This document shows positions 54,068 through 63,607 of a stretch of DNA of 64,000 nt, in pieces. Numbering within the stretch: the first letter of the stretch is position 1; each line of letters begins with the position of its first letter. The notes beneath the pieces were generated by a model that was given only the letters and a program-made list of their open reading frames with translations, was not told the origin of the DNA and searched no databases. Source of the stretch: Rhodopirellula sp. P2 (GTDB lineage Bacteria; Planctomycetota; Planctomycetia; Pirellulales; Pirellulaceae); the NCBI RefSeq assembly GCF_028768465.1, contig NZ_CP118225.1, forward strand, positions 3,391,001 through 3,455,000, read 5' to 3'. The translations under genes and the position numbers were made by a program.

Positions 54068-55132
54068 TCAGACAAAGGGGTAGGAGGCGTCGATCAAACC
54101 GTCTTGTTTCATTGATGCCCAAAATTCGGCAGGCGGGTGTGCTGAAACCAGTTGAACGTTCTGAGCGATCCGGCTGGGCCGGCTGCTGTTCAGAGCCGTT
54201 GCGACCACGCCAGGAGGTGACATGCCGAAGGCCACGCAGGCTTCGGCCGGGCGAACGTTGAATTGCTCGCAGTGACTTTGGAATTGCCTTCGCCATTCGA
54301 GCAGCTCGCGGTCTTCGGCGGTTTCTCCCGTGACCTTTCGGTAATCGTAGTGGTCGCCACCGGTCAGGAATCCAGCATGGAAAACGGCTGAGTTGATCAC
54401 GCTGATGCTCTGTCGTCGCAGCGTTTCAACGAAGTCCAGCAGGGGTTGCGGATGAGTCCGGACGGTGAGGCTGGTCGCGAGCATGACCCAGTCCAACGGG
54501 AATGCACGAGTCAAGGCTTGGGAGACCTGCCAGTCTTTTGAGCCCACCCCGATCGCCAGGACCTCACCGCGGTCACGCAGTTCGCTCAACGCTTGGTAGG
54601 CACCCAGAATGTCGTCCCAACGTCGTTTTCGATCGTCGTTGCTGGACGCCGCCGCCAAGTATTCATCCGGATCATGGACCGACACCAACTGCGGGCGGTA
54701 GGGGGCCATCAGCTCGCAGCCTTGTTCCCAGCATCGCAGGATCCCGTCGTAGCTGATGTCTTGGACCGCATCATGTTCCAGCCCGACCCAGGCCCCGGGT
54801 TCAAAGGTTGGCTCTGGGGTTCTCAGTGGCACTCGGCGCCAGCCAAGTTTATTGCTGATCAGGATTTGATCCGGTGTGATTTGCAGTGACCGCAAAGCGT
54901 CCGCCATGCATTCCAATGCGAGTCCCGCACCGTACTTGCCGGCAGAGTCGGCCGCGACGACGCCGTCGCCATTTTCAAACCACTCCGAAACGATCGACCG
55001 CTTGGTGTCGCGGTCGACTGCTTGGTAGAGGTTGCCGAGCGCACTGGTGCCAAAGACGATTGGCGGAAGCAGGTTGCCAATCGAGGCAGCATCAGCATCT
55101 TCGATTGGTTGCGACGCGGTCGACTCGGGCAT
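54068..55132 (-). CDS. Aldo/keto reductase, L-fucose (aldose) dehydrogenase-like
   Basis: 354 residues from ATG 55132, overlapping the fucosidase stop by one base (TGATG). The barrel begins with LPPIVFGTSALGNL, then ADSAGKYGAGLALE (catalytic Asp/Tyr region), ILISNKLGWRR (Lys), LVSVHDPDEYL (His) and AIGVGSKDW. The length and pattern match D-threo-aldose / L-fucose 1-dehydrogenases. It probably oxidises fucose freed by the coupled fucosidase to the lactone. No later enzymes of the pathway are in the window. Confidence 0.88.
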   Translation of the reverse strand: MPESTASQPIEDADAASIGNLLPPIVFGTSALGNLYQAVDRDTKRSIVSEWFENGDGVVAADSAGKYGAGLALECMADALRSLQITPDQILISNKLGWRRVPLRTPEPTFEPGAWVGLEHDAVQDISYDGILRCWEQGCELMAPYRPQLVSVHDPDEYLAAASSNDDRKRRWDDILGAYQALSELRDRGEVLAIGVGSKDWQVSQALTRAFPLDWVMLATSLTVRTHPQPLLDFVETLRRQSISVINSAVFHAGFLTGGDHYDYRKVTGETAEDRELLEWRRQFQSHCEQFNVRPAEACVAFGMSPPGVVATALNSSRPSRIAQNVQLVSAHPPAEFWASMKQDGLIDASYPFV

Positions 55133-56739
55133 CAGTGGGTGACCTTCAAGACGTAAGCAAACTTGGACGCCTTTTCCTTGGGAAGTGAAACGGTGACGCC
55201 GGATGCGTTGCGTTCCCATTGCAGTGGTTCGTCGGACCCGAGCAAGACAATTGACGCAATCTCTTCTGGGTAGAGGTCGCTGCCTGCGGCCAGTGTCTTG
55301 ATCGTGATCTGGTTGCTTTCAGGCCACTTCAGACCATGCACGTACAACGCGTTGTTGTTTGTGGTGAATCGCAAGTCTTCCGAAGTGAACGGTTTGTCTT
55401 TGGATTCAGACACGTGGCCTTCGGAGACCGAGGTTGGACCTTCGCCAAACGTTTTCCAGTAAGTGGTTTCGTAAATGGCTTCGCCGTTGACCTTCAGCCA
55501 ATCGCCGATCGCTTTCAGAATGGCTTGATCCTCTTCTGGGATCGTGCCGTCGGGGCGGGGGCCAACATTCAACAACAAGCAACCGTTTTTGCTGACGATG
55601 TCGACGAGGTCGTTCACCAAACGCTCAGGAGTCTTGTAACGTTGGTTTTGGGTGTAGCCCCAGGAACTGGAGCTGACGGCGGTGTCCGTTTGCCAAAATG
55701 GTTTGCGGATCTCGGCCATTTTCGAACGTTCTTTGTCCAGCACAGCGGCTGATTCGGGGAACGCATTGAATTTGTAATTGATGATTCCAAGATCGGAATC
55801 ATCGCCCGAGGTTTTGTTGTAGTAGTAAGCCGCAAATTTCTGCAGGTGTTCGGCGTACGAATTGTTTTCGTGGGTTGAGTCACCATGCTTGGGAGTGATG
55901 CCGAAGTCGAACCAGAACACATCGGGTTGATACTTGTCCACCAATTCGCAAGATCGAGCGAGCCAGTCGTCTTTGAATTGTTTGTCTTGTGGCGTGAAGT
56001 TGTGCTGGTAATCCCAGGCGTTGTCTTCGAACAAGAACGGCATCGGGCGACCGTAGAGGTCCGCGTACTGTGGATCCGCGTTGTCGAACGATTTGTCACG
56101 GACGTAGAACATCCAGTTGAACGCACGGTGGCTGCTGACGCCAAACTTCATGCCCTCCGCCCGAACGGCTTCGGAGAGTTCCTGGATCACGTCGCGTTTG
56201 GGGCCCATTTCGGAGGCGTCCCAGCGAGTGAACGCACAGTCGTACATCGGGAACCCATCGTGATGTTCGGCAACCGGAATGACGTAGCGGGCTCCGGTGT
56301 CTTTGAAGAGTTGCGCCCATTCGTGCGCGTCAAACTTTTCCGCTTTGAATTGCGGGATGAAGTCCTTGTACCCAAACGTCTTTTGGGGACCGTACGTGTC
56401 GATGTGGTGCTGGAAGAAGTTGTCGCCACGGCGGTCGCGATTGATGTACATCTGGCGCGGGTACCATTCGCTGCCGTATGCCGGAACGCTGTAGGCACCC
56501 CAGTGGATGAAGATGCCGAATTTTGCATCCTTGTACCACTGTGGGATTTCATACTTCTCCAGCGAATTCCAGTCAGCTTGGTAGGGGCCATCCGAGATCG
56601 TGGCGTGGATGGTTTCGAGTGCTGGCTCAACCTGGGGGTGAGGCAAGGTCGCCGGGTGGGGCTTGGTTTGGTCTTGCGCCAAGGCGGGTTGGAGCGTGAT
56701 ACACGCCAACATCGCGATCAAAACAATCCGGGATTTCAT
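55132..56739 (-). CDS. Exported alpha-L-fucosidase (GH29)
   Basis: 535 residues from ATG 56739 (MKSRIVLIAMLACITLQPALA is a signal peptide); ATG 56751 is equally possible. The GH29 barrel shows WYKDAKFGIFIHWGAYSVPAYGSEWYPR, YVIPVAEHHDGFPMYD, FWFDFG with the presumed nucleophile Asp, and GCLLLNVGPRPDGTIPEED. A C-terminal beta domain follows. It removes alpha-linked L-fucose from fucans or host glycans in the periplasm or outside. It is the first gene of the fucose unit, coupled to the reductase. Confidence 0.95.
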   Translation of the reverse strand: MKSRIVLIAMLACITLQPALAQDQTKPHPATLPHPQVEPALETIHATISDGPYQADWNSLEKYEIPQWYKDAKFGIFIHWGAYSVPAYGSEWYPRQMYINRDRRGDNFFQHHIDTYGPQKTFGYKDFIPQFKAEKFDAHEWAQLFKDTGARYVIPVAEHHDGFPMYDCAFTRWDASEMGPKRDVIQELSEAVRAEGMKFGVSSHRAFNWMFYVRDKSFDNADPQYADLYGRPMPFLFEDNAWDYQHNFTPQDKQFKDDWLARSCELVDKYQPDVFWFDFGITPKHGDSTHENNSYAEHLQKFAAYYYNKTSGDDSDLGIINYKFNAFPESAAVLDKERSKMAEIRKPFWQTDTAVSSSSWGYTQNQRYKTPERLVNDLVDIVSKNGCLLLNVGPRPDGTIPEEDQAILKAIGDWLKVNGEAIYETTYWKTFGEGPTSVSEGHVSESKDKPFTSEDLRFTTNNNALYVHGLKWPESNQITIKTLAAGSDLYPEEIASIVLLGSDEPLQWERNASGVTVSLPKEKASKFAYVLKVTH

Positions 56740-56975
56740 GCTGCTGCTCATCGGAGGGCGGGGGCAACGCGGTGGTTCGCATCGAGTGAACCACCAGTGA
56801 AGTCGCGGGAGGGCACGAGCCCTGCGGTTCCTCACTGGGCGGCTTTTGCCGCACCGCTGAATTCGTCACTTGGTTCCCGAGATGCTTAGGGGGGGCGAAA
56901 GCGTCTTCAGGAGGCGTTTCTGTCCACTCAGTTTCCACTGAGCCGGCCGGAATCCCATAGCCGAGTTTGTTTTTT

Positions 56976-56987
56976 AAATAGCTATTT
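56976..56987. promoter_or_regulatory. AT-rich palindrome upstream of the fucose operon
   Basis: AAATAGCTATTT is a perfect 12-bp palindrome inside TTTTTTAAATAGCTATTTTT. It stands out from the GC-rich surroundings and lies 237 bp before the fucosidase start, close to the end of the PhoD-like gene. It could be an operator or a promoter core; this is inference only. The remainder of 56740-57054 holds no gene. Confidence 0.35.
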
Positions 56988-57054
56988 TTAAACAGGTGCG
57001 GGTGCGCAAAGCGACAGGAACTCCGAACCCGTGTGGGGCGCCCGGTGCGCCTGC

Positions 57055-58467
57055 TCAGGGGCGAGCTTCGTAGAGTCGTTTGCCTTCGTCGTTGTAGAAT
57101 TCGATCAACAGGTTCTCGCCCGCGGTGACCGAAAGAAAACCGCCGCTGGGTTCCGGGGAGAGGAATGGCTGCACCACCAAGGCTTCTGGATCGGTGCCTT
57201 TGGGCGATCCAGGTGGGACTCCCTTTCGCGAGTTTTCGTCATTCAAGGCGCCGCAAGCAAACTCGTGGACACCGGAAGGATGGATGCTGTGGTACTGCCA
57301 ATGGCGATCGCCACAGATCGTCATGAAGCGTTCAATTTGGTTGGATTGCAACCACGCAAAGAACTCGTCCGCTTCGTGCCGGAAGCCTTTCAGGTTCGCG
57401 TGGTTGTCTTTTTTATAGGCATCGTCGGGGCCAACCAAGGGAGTCGGCGAAATCAACAGCTTCCATTTTGCATCACTGGCTTTCAGTGTGTCCTGAAGCC
57501 ATTGCTTTTGTTCTTTGCCCCACAGCGTTTTCTGGGGGCCGTCCTTCATGCGATTGAGCGACCGATAATCGCGGCCTTCTGTCAGCCAGATTTGAAGGTG
57601 CTGATTGACACGAAACGTTCGATAGGTGGGCGATTCGTGATCACCGGCGGGGACAATTGGCAACTGCTCTCGAAAAGCATCGATGCCGGTTTGGGGCAGT
57701 GGCAGTCGGTCTTTGCCATGGTCGGAATCGTTGAAGCGGAAGTCGTGATCGTCTTTGGACCAATAGCCGGGAACATTCTTTAGGAAGTCAATCAACCGCG
57801 GGAAGCGAAACTGTTCGTGCCAGCATTGGCGAAGTTGCGTCAACGTCTCTGCATTGCGATACGGATTGTCGTAATAGACGATGTCGCCGGTGCCAACGAA
57901 GAAAGCCGGGGAAAGATCTCGCATCGGAACGAGCGCTGGGTAGCCGAGTCGCTTGTCTTCGTCGGTGGCGGTCAGCGGACCGGAGGCGTTGGCTTGGTTT
58001 CCATGCAGGAACTTGTTGTAGTTCATGCAACTGAAGACCAGGAACCGAAGGGGGGCTTCGGAGACTTCGGAAGGAAGCGTTTGGAACTGACCTGTCGGTT
58101 CCAGGGGCTGTTCGCCGTCCGGCGAGGACGCAAGCACTCGGTAGTAGTAACGCGTTCCCGGCCGGAGCGAGGACACCTTGTGGCGAGCGATGAAGTCGTT
58201 GTCGCGATTGGCTGAGAGGGGTTCGCTTGATTGCGACGACTCAAAGTTGGGGGCGGTGGACCATTCAAAACGAACCGTTCCCGTTTGACCGGGAAGGTCG
58301 CCGTTTTCGTCCAAGCCTTCCTGAGTTGTCAGGCGGGTTTGCAGCAACACGCTGGTCGATGTGACCTCGCCGGACATCACGCCTTGGCCTAAGAAGCGTT
58401 GTTGTGCTTGCACCGACAAAGAGCCGATGCCAAACGCGAGAAAGGTCAAGGTGAGACGTAGCAGCAT
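57055..58467 (-). CDS. PhoD-like exported phosphodiesterase/alkaline phosphatase
   Basis: 470 residues. Signal peptide LTLTFLAFGIGSLSVQA. The N-terminal fibronectin-like part (STSVLLQTRL ... RPGTRYYYRV) precedes the metallophosphatase. Marks are FFVGTGDIVYYDNPY, YWSKDDHDFRFNDSD, LLISPTPLVGPDD and ICGDRHWQYHS, the PhoD-type metal sites. The signal is not a twin-arginine type, unlike the classical PhoD. Secreted phosphate-scavenging phosphatase is the probable role. It begins 53 bp after the ThuA-like gene and may be cotranscribed with it. Confidence 0.9.
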   Translation of the reverse strand: MLLRLTLTFLAFGIGSLSVQAQQRFLGQGVMSGEVTSTSVLLQTRLTTQEGLDENGDLPGQTGTVRFEWSTAPNFESSQSSEPLSANRDNDFIARHKVSSLRPGTRYYYRVLASSPDGEQPLEPTGQFQTLPSEVSEAPLRFLVFSCMNYNKFLHGNQANASGPLTATDEDKRLGYPALVPMRDLSPAFFVGTGDIVYYDNPYRNAETLTQLRQCWHEQFRFPRLIDFLKNVPGYWSKDDHDFRFNDSDHGKDRLPLPQTGIDAFREQLPIVPAGDHESPTYRTFRVNQHLQIWLTEGRDYRSLNRMKDGPQKTLWGKEQKQWLQDTLKASDAKWKLLISPTPLVGPDDAYKKDNHANLKGFRHEADEFFAWLQSNQIERFMTICGDRHWQYHSIHPSGVHEFACGALNDENSRKGVPPGSPKGTDPEALVVQPFLSPEPSGGFLSVTAGENLLIEFYNDEGKRLYEARP

Positions 58468-58520
58468 CGTGTTGGCCCCTCAAAGGAACGTCGAATGATC
58501 AAACTCAGCCGTCAGGGAAG

Positions 58521-59393
58521 TCACTTCGCTGAGGCGCTGGTTTCTTCTTCGAGTTGACCGGCTGCCCAGAGGACGCCTCGCGAGACGAGGTCCATGTAGC
58601 GGGCATCAGCGACGGTTTCGTTTTGGTGGCCGAGCGATGTGCTGAAGATTCGAGTTTTGTTTGGACCGTATTCATTGGTCCAAGCGACCACGGCGGTGGC
58701 TTCCTGCGGTTTCGCGTTGGGGTTTTTCTTCAGTTGTTTCTTGTTCGGCTGTGTTTCTTGCACGCCTTGGATCAGTGCCGACGCACCGTCAAAAACGCGG
58801 ATGTTGTTGTAGAGTTCTTCGTCGATCGTGGTCCAGTCCTCCATGCCGGCGGTGATGGGGTGTTGATCGAGGTGTTTGATATCGATGGGGAATCGAGGGC
58901 CGTGGCCGGTCGATTGAAGTCCGAGCATTTCGTACCAGCCGGCGTTGTCGGCGCCGTCCTGAACTGGTTGGCGGAAGTCGTCCCAGCGATAGCTGTGCAT
59001 CGCGCAGTGAAGGTTCACGGCGGGCACGCCGTCGAGGTGTTGTTTCAGGATGCGGCCGACGTAAGGTTTTTCAGTGACATCGGCGGAGCACTCGTCGTGA
59101 ATCACGACGTCGTATCCATCTGCCCAGTCATCCGATTCGTAGATGTCGAATCGTGCACGAGTGGTCGTGTTGTCACTGAGGACCACCGTGACCTTGGCAT
59201 TGATTCGCTCTTCAATCCCTTCTTGGAGGATCTTGGTTTGGGTGGTGTAGTCGTGGCAGCAACCGCCCGCGACGAGCAGCACCTGAAGCGGTTTCTTCTC
59301 GGACGAACCGGCGGCTTCGTCTCCTTGAGAAACGCCCGCGGCGAAGAGAGGCGACAAAAGAGCGGTCAAGGCGACAAGGATGAACTTTGGCAT
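58521..59393 (-). CDS. Exported ThuA-like (trehalose utilisation) domain protein
   Basis: 290 residues. Signal peptide LVALTALLSPLFAAGVSQG. The class-I glutamine-amidotransferase-like fold has LQVLLVAGGCCHDYTTQT, YDVVIHDECSADV, VPAVNLHCAMHSYR, HPITAGMEDW, VVAWTNEYGPNKTRIFSTSLG. These are ThuA hallmarks; biochemistry is unproven. It is divergent from the PVC cytochrome gene by 122 bp, and such ThuA/PVC-cytochrome pairs recur in planctomycetes. Confidence 0.9.
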   Translation of the reverse strand: MPKFILVALTALLSPLFAAGVSQGDEAAGSSEKKPLQVLLVAGGCCHDYTTQTKILQEGIEERINAKVTVVLSDNTTTRARFDIYESDDWADGYDVVIHDECSADVTEKPYVGRILKQHLDGVPAVNLHCAMHSYRWDDFRQPVQDGADNAGWYEMLGLQSTGHGPRFPIDIKHLDQHPITAGMEDWTTIDEELYNNIRVFDGASALIQGVQETQPNKKQLKKNPNAKPQEATAVVAWTNEYGPNKTRIFSTSLGHQNETVADARYMDLVSRGVLWAAGQLEEETSASAK

Positions 59394-59515
59394 CGTGATC
59401 TGAGCTTGAGGTAGGGCGAGAGACTGGAAGGTTTCTCATTGTAAACGACCATGCCGTGATTTGGTTGGGGTATGGTGTTTTCTGCTGGAATCCGCCCCTT
59501 TGACTGTTCAGTGCC

Positions 59516-62500
59516 ATGAACCTTTGTTGTCGCCGAAGAATCGAGCCTTGCGCCCCAGTTCGAGAGTGGGGGAGATTTCGAGCGGCCGTGGGGGGCGTGT
59601 TGTTGAGTGGTCTTTTTGCGGGAACCCAACCAGCAATCGGGGATCAGTTGGATCCGGCCTCGACCTCTCCTCATGCTGTCCCTGTGGGCGCCATTGAGCC
59701 AGCGACTCCGAAGGAGGTGTACGGTGAAGGGGTGAGGTCGACGGAGTATCGCACGCCACAGGAGGAATTGGCGGGGTTTCATTTGCCGCCCGATTTTGAG
59801 ATTCGGCTGTTTGCGTCGGAGCCCCAGATTGCCAAGCCGTTGAACATGGCGGTTGGCTCTGACGGACGCCTCTTGGTGACAGACAGCGTCGCGTATCCCT
59901 ACCCGGTCGCAGCAGACCAGCAGGGGCCTGACTCCGTCAAGATTTTGGAAGACACCGATCACGATGGAACCGCTGATTCAATCACGACATTCGCGGACGG
60001 TTTGAATATTCCGATGGGGATCTTGCCCTACGGGGAGGGGTGTTTGTGTTTCAGCATTCCAAACATCTGGTACCTCCGCGACACGGATGGCGACGGCAAG
60101 TGCGACCAACGGCAAGTCATCCTGGGACCGTTTGATACATCACGCGACACGCACGGGATGGTCAATGCCATGCGGGAGGGAGGCGATGGATGGATCTATG
60201 CCTGTCATGGTTTCAACAATCAAAGCCGAGTCGCGGGTGCGGACGGGCACGTTGTCACGATGCACTCGGGGAACACCTTTCGATTTCGGCCGGATGGGAG
60301 TCGTGTGGAATTGCACACGCGGGGACAGGTCAATCCGTTTGGGATGACTCGCGACGAATGGGGCAACTGGTATTCGGCAGATTGTCATAGCAAACCCATC
60401 AGTCAATTGGTCGCCGGTGCGTGCTACCCAAGCTTTGGGAGGCCGGATGATGGGCTCGGGTTCTTGCCGCCAATGATGGATCACTTGCATGGCAGCACCG
60501 CGATTTCAGGCCTCCAGTTCTTTCCCCCGGATTCGCCGGTCGTGCCACTGCGAGGTCGCTTTCTGAGCGGCAACGTCATGACCTCGCGATTGAATTGGAA
60601 CGAACGCGAGTTCGTGGGCGCGACCGCGAAAGGCCGTGCTCTGCCCGATTTTTTAACCAGCGATGACCCTTGGTTTCGACCGGTCGACATTCAAGTCGAC
60701 GAGCAAGCAAACATCTACGTGGCTGATTTTTACAACAAGATCATCGGGCACTATGAGGTGCCGCTGGAGCATCCAGGACGCGATCGAACCAGCGGGCGGA
60801 TCTGGCAAATTCGCTACACAGGCCCGCGAACCAAAGGACATGACTCGGCCAGTGATGAGCGGCAATTGGTCTCGCAAATTCGGATGAGTTTGGAGCCCCG
60901 TCGCGAGCGTGTTTCGTTGGAACAGGTTCGTGGGTACCTGTCCCACAGCAATGCACACGTGGTGCGGATGGCGGCGGAGTGCATCGGTCGACGTGGGGAC
61001 GCTTCGGACGTCGCTCGTTTGATCGAAGCGTTGGCTGAAGTCCATCAAGAGGATCCTGTTGGACGGCAAACGATTCGCATCGCTGTTCGAGATTTAATGC
61101 TGCGAACACCGGACGACGATTCGTTTTGGAAATCGGTGCCCGATGACGAAACCGCTTCCGTGATGCTGGGGATCAAGCGAAGCCAAGTGGTGGAGCCCAT
61201 CTTGGCCTCTCTGCAGGCGGCATCGCAGGAGGATGACAAGCGGGCAGCCCATGAAGCCTTGTTGAGTCATGCCGTGTCATTGGCCGAGTCGACCCAGATG
61301 GAAGCATGTGTCGAATTGGCGAAGCGAGTCGCCGGTGACAACACGGACCGGGCGTTTGAGTGGTTGCGACTGATTCACGACGCAGGAGGATTTCAATCGG
61401 CGCGCGTGCCGCCGTCAATTCGAGCTTGGGCGTTGGGGCTGATCGAGTCCGAGTGGAGCGATTTGACGGCAACCGGCGAGGTTTCAGTGGCTTGGTTTGG
61501 GACAGGGGATCAAAGCTGGTCTTCTGAGTCGCGGTTGATTTCGGTGGCAAGTTCGAACGGGGAGCAAGATGAGTTGGCGGAGTTGATGAGCAGCTTTCCG
61601 CTGGGGGAGTCTTACACGGGCGTTTTCGCGAGCGATTGGTTTGCGGCACCGGAGCAGATTGAATTCTGGTTGGCGGGCCACAATGCTCCTCCGGGCCAGC
61701 CCAACCCCGAGCAGAATTTGGTTCGGCTTCGTTCCGCCCAGGCCGGTGAAGTGTGGAAGCAGGTTTCGCCGCCTCGGTCGGATGTTGCTCAGCGAGTCGT
61801 TTGGGACACCCGTGAGTTGGCTGGGCAAACGGTTCGCATCGAGGTGGTCGATGGTGACTCGGGGGCCGCTTATGCCTGGTTGGCGATTGGGGGATTCAAT
61901 CCCGAGCGGATTGGTCCTTCGAAATCGGCCACACAGTGGATGCGAATTCTCGGATGGGTGGAGCGTCTGAAGCTGAGCGAGCTCGAAGGGGACCTGAAGC
62001 AAGTCTTGTTGGACAAACGCCACGGTGTGCTGACGAGATTGCGAGTTGCCAACACGCTCGCGAAATTGAACGGGGTGGCGGGTGTCGGAACACTGGCTGA
62101 ATTTGTGGCGACCGAGATGGTGCAGGTGGAGATGGCCGAGTCGCTCGTGGACACCATTCTGAAGGAGCAATGGGATGCGACGGGACCGCTGGAGAAGTTG
62201 GGGCCGCATTTGAACGCCTCGCAGCAACGTCAGTTGGTTCTGGATTGGGTTGGAAACGGGGGCCAGATGGAGCCGCTGTTTTCCGCGATTGAATCGGGAG
62301 CTTTCGCCGCAGTGGTCTTGGTCGACCCCGATGTTCAGCAAGCGATTGGGCCGCGGCTGAATGAAAGCTTGCAAGGCAAACTGAAAGAACTGACGGAAGG
62401 GATTGTGTTTGATGCGGGGAGAACCGAGAAGCTGAACGTGTTGTTGGCGTCCTTGCGTGAGCTGGAAGGCGATGTGGCGAGAGGGAAAGCGGTGTTCACG

Positions 62501-62878
62501 AAGCAGTGCCAGGCGTGTCATCAACTGCACGGTGAAGGGATGTTGGTCGGGCCTCAGTTGGATGGGGCGATCACCCGAAGTGTGGAGCGTTTGATGGAAG
62601 ACGTGCTGCTGCCGGATCGAAACATTGACCAAGCGTTCCGAACGCAGAGTTTGCTGCTGGATGACGGCCGTGTGTTGGTTGGGCTGGTGGCCAGTGAAGA
62701 TGACGAGCAGATCAGGCTGACCACGTCGGATGGGAAGACTCAGGAGGTGCCAGTCGACAGGATTGAGATCCAGCAGGTGTCGCAGCGATCGTTGATGCCC
62801 AACAATTTTTCAGAGCTGATGACTGAGCGTGAGTTGGTGGATTTGATGGCGTACTTGAAGTCATCGCCCGGGCATTGA
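59516..62878 (+). CDS. PVC-type large membrane-bound cytochrome c / propeller-HEAT protein
   Basis: 1120 residues. A short N-terminal hydrophobic region (VGGVLLSGLFAGTQP) may be a signal. A six-bladed propeller starts at FHLPPDFEIRLFASEP, NMAVGSDGRLLVTDS, LEDTDHDGTADSI (the TIGR02604 type), then HEAT-like helices (AHVVRMAAECIGRRGDASDV). The C-terminal haem domain has CQACH (998-1002), MLVGPQLDGAITR, VLLPDRNIDQAFRTQ and LVASEDDEQIRL. It is an electron-transfer dehydrogenase of unknown substrate, divergent from the ThuA-like gene. Confidence 0.92.
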   Translation: MNLCCRRRIEPCAPVREWGRFRAAVGGVLLSGLFAGTQPAIGDQLDPASTSPHAVPVGAIEPATPKEVYGEGVRSTEYRTPQEELAGFHLPPDFEIRLFASEPQIAKPLNMAVGSDGRLLVTDSVAYPYPVAADQQGPDSVKILEDTDHDGTADSITTFADGLNIPMGILPYGEGCLCFSIPNIWYLRDTDGDGKCDQRQVILGPFDTSRDTHGMVNAMREGGDGWIYACHGFNNQSRVAGADGHVVTMHSGNTFRFRPDGSRVELHTRGQVNPFGMTRDEWGNWYSADCHSKPISQLVAGACYPSFGRPDDGLGFLPPMMDHLHGSTAISGLQFFPPDSPVVPLRGRFLSGNVMTSRLNWNEREFVGATAKGRALPDFLTSDDPWFRPVDIQVDEQANIYVADFYNKIIGHYEVPLEHPGRDRTSGRIWQIRYTGPRTKGHDSASDERQLVSQIRMSLEPRRERVSLEQVRGYLSHSNAHVVRMAAECIGRRGDASDVARLIEALAEVHQEDPVGRQTIRIAVRDLMLRTPDDDSFWKSVPDDETASVMLGIKRSQVVEPILASLQAASQEDDKRAAHEALLSHAVSLAESTQMEACVELAKRVAGDNTDRAFEWLRLIHDAGGFQSARVPPSIRAWALGLIESEWSDLTATGEVSVAWFGTGDQSWSSESRLISVASSNGEQDELAELMSSFPLGESYTGVFASDWFAAPEQIEFWLAGHNAPPGQPNPEQNLVRLRSAQAGEVWKQVSPPRSDVAQRVVWDTRELAGQTVRIEVVDGDSGAAYAWLAIGGFNPERIGPSKSATQWMRILGWVERLKLSELEGDLKQVLLDKRHGVLTRLRVANTLAKLNGVAGVGTLAEFVATEMVQVEMAESLVDTILKEQWDATGPLEKLGPHLNASQQRQLVLDWVGNGGQMEPLFSAIESGAFAAVVLVDPDVQQAIGPRLNESLQGKLKELTEGIVFDAGRTEKLNVLLASLRELEGDVARGKAVFTKQCQACHQLHGEGMLVGPQLDGAITRSVERLMEDVLLPDRNIDQAFRTQSLLLDDGRVLVGLVASEDDEQIRLTTSDGKTQEVPVDRIEIQQVSQRSLMPNNFSELMTERELVDLMAYLKSSPGH

Positions 62879-62906
62879 GAGGTTCCTTCCGCAAGGGGCT
62901 AGGCAT

Positions 62907-63231
62907 GGGCTGTCAAAAGGTTGGTATTGACACCGCTTTGGACTGCGCAGGTTTCGTTCCTCGACTTCGCCCCAACGGGGCAGCCCTATGCCAGCCCAGG
63001 GCAACGCCCTGGGTTGTGGCGGGACCAAGATTACAAAGCCCCAACGGGGGCGGTCCTAGCGGGTTTTGGGGAGTCTTTCTTAGGGCCGCCCCGTTGGGGC
63101 TGGTGTCGGAATCTCCGTAACGAAACCCCAGGCGATGCCTGGGGCTATCTTAGAGCTGCCCCGTTGGGGCGTAGGACAGAATAAAAATCAACGTCGCATT
63201 TTCCGTGTCAATACCAACCTTTCGACAGCCC
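62907..63231 (-). mobile_element. 325-bp MITE-like element, copy 2 (inverted relative to copy 1)
   Basis: Begins GGGCTGTCAAAAGGTTGGTA and ends ...CGACAGCCC, with the same internal palindromes as 51038-51362 and only scattered substitutions by eye. Both copies are 325 bp. On its outer side the sequence AGGC(T/G)AACGC follows in both places, suggesting a preferred target. No transposase. Open frames on it are considered spurious. Confidence 0.88.
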
Positions 63232-63232
63232 A

Positions 63233-63291
63233 GGCGAACGCCCAAACGGCTCACATGATTGTGCCCGATCAATCCTGCCGACCTGCTTAGC
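63233..63291 (-). repeat. 58-bp intergenic repeat family, copy 3
   Basis: Reverse-strand copy of the repeats at 12253 and 21729, directly after the 325-bp element. Reads AACGCCCAAACGGCTCAC...CCTGCCGACCTGCTTAG. Confidence 0.7.
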
Positions 63292-63362
63292 ATCGCGGAG
63301 CGCGAGCTCGGCCATTTCGGAAGGAGAGGTGGCTTGGATTTTTGACACCGTTTTTCGGTTGA

Positions 63363-63405
63363 TTTCCACCTGTCGCACCTCTCCCGAAACGAAGTTTGGG
63401 GAGAG
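63363..63405 (+). repeat. 43-bp imperfect repeat, copy 2
   Basis: TTTCCACCTGTCGCACCTC...AACGAAGTTTGGGGAGAGC, imperfectly matching 32023-32065. Bases 63406-63607 hold no gene I can support. Confidence 0.5.
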
Positions 63406-63607
63406 CGATATACCAGGTCGAGCGACGCCGTTCAGGCGTACGCGCAGGTGAAGGACGGGCATGGGACGCGGCGTGAATTGCCCTCCCCCGGAAAGCTCGC
63501 TGAACGCTCGCTTTCCGACCCCTCCCGTTTTCAACGGGCGTGCAGTTTTCTGGTGCTGGGTTTTGGCGGGTTTCTGCAGCGACCACCAATCACAACCCGA
63601 CGCGTGA

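Noticed and set aside
55885..56889. 334-residue plus-strand frame
   Set aside because: Antisense to the alpha-L-fucosidase; Val/Arg-rich shadow of its codon use.
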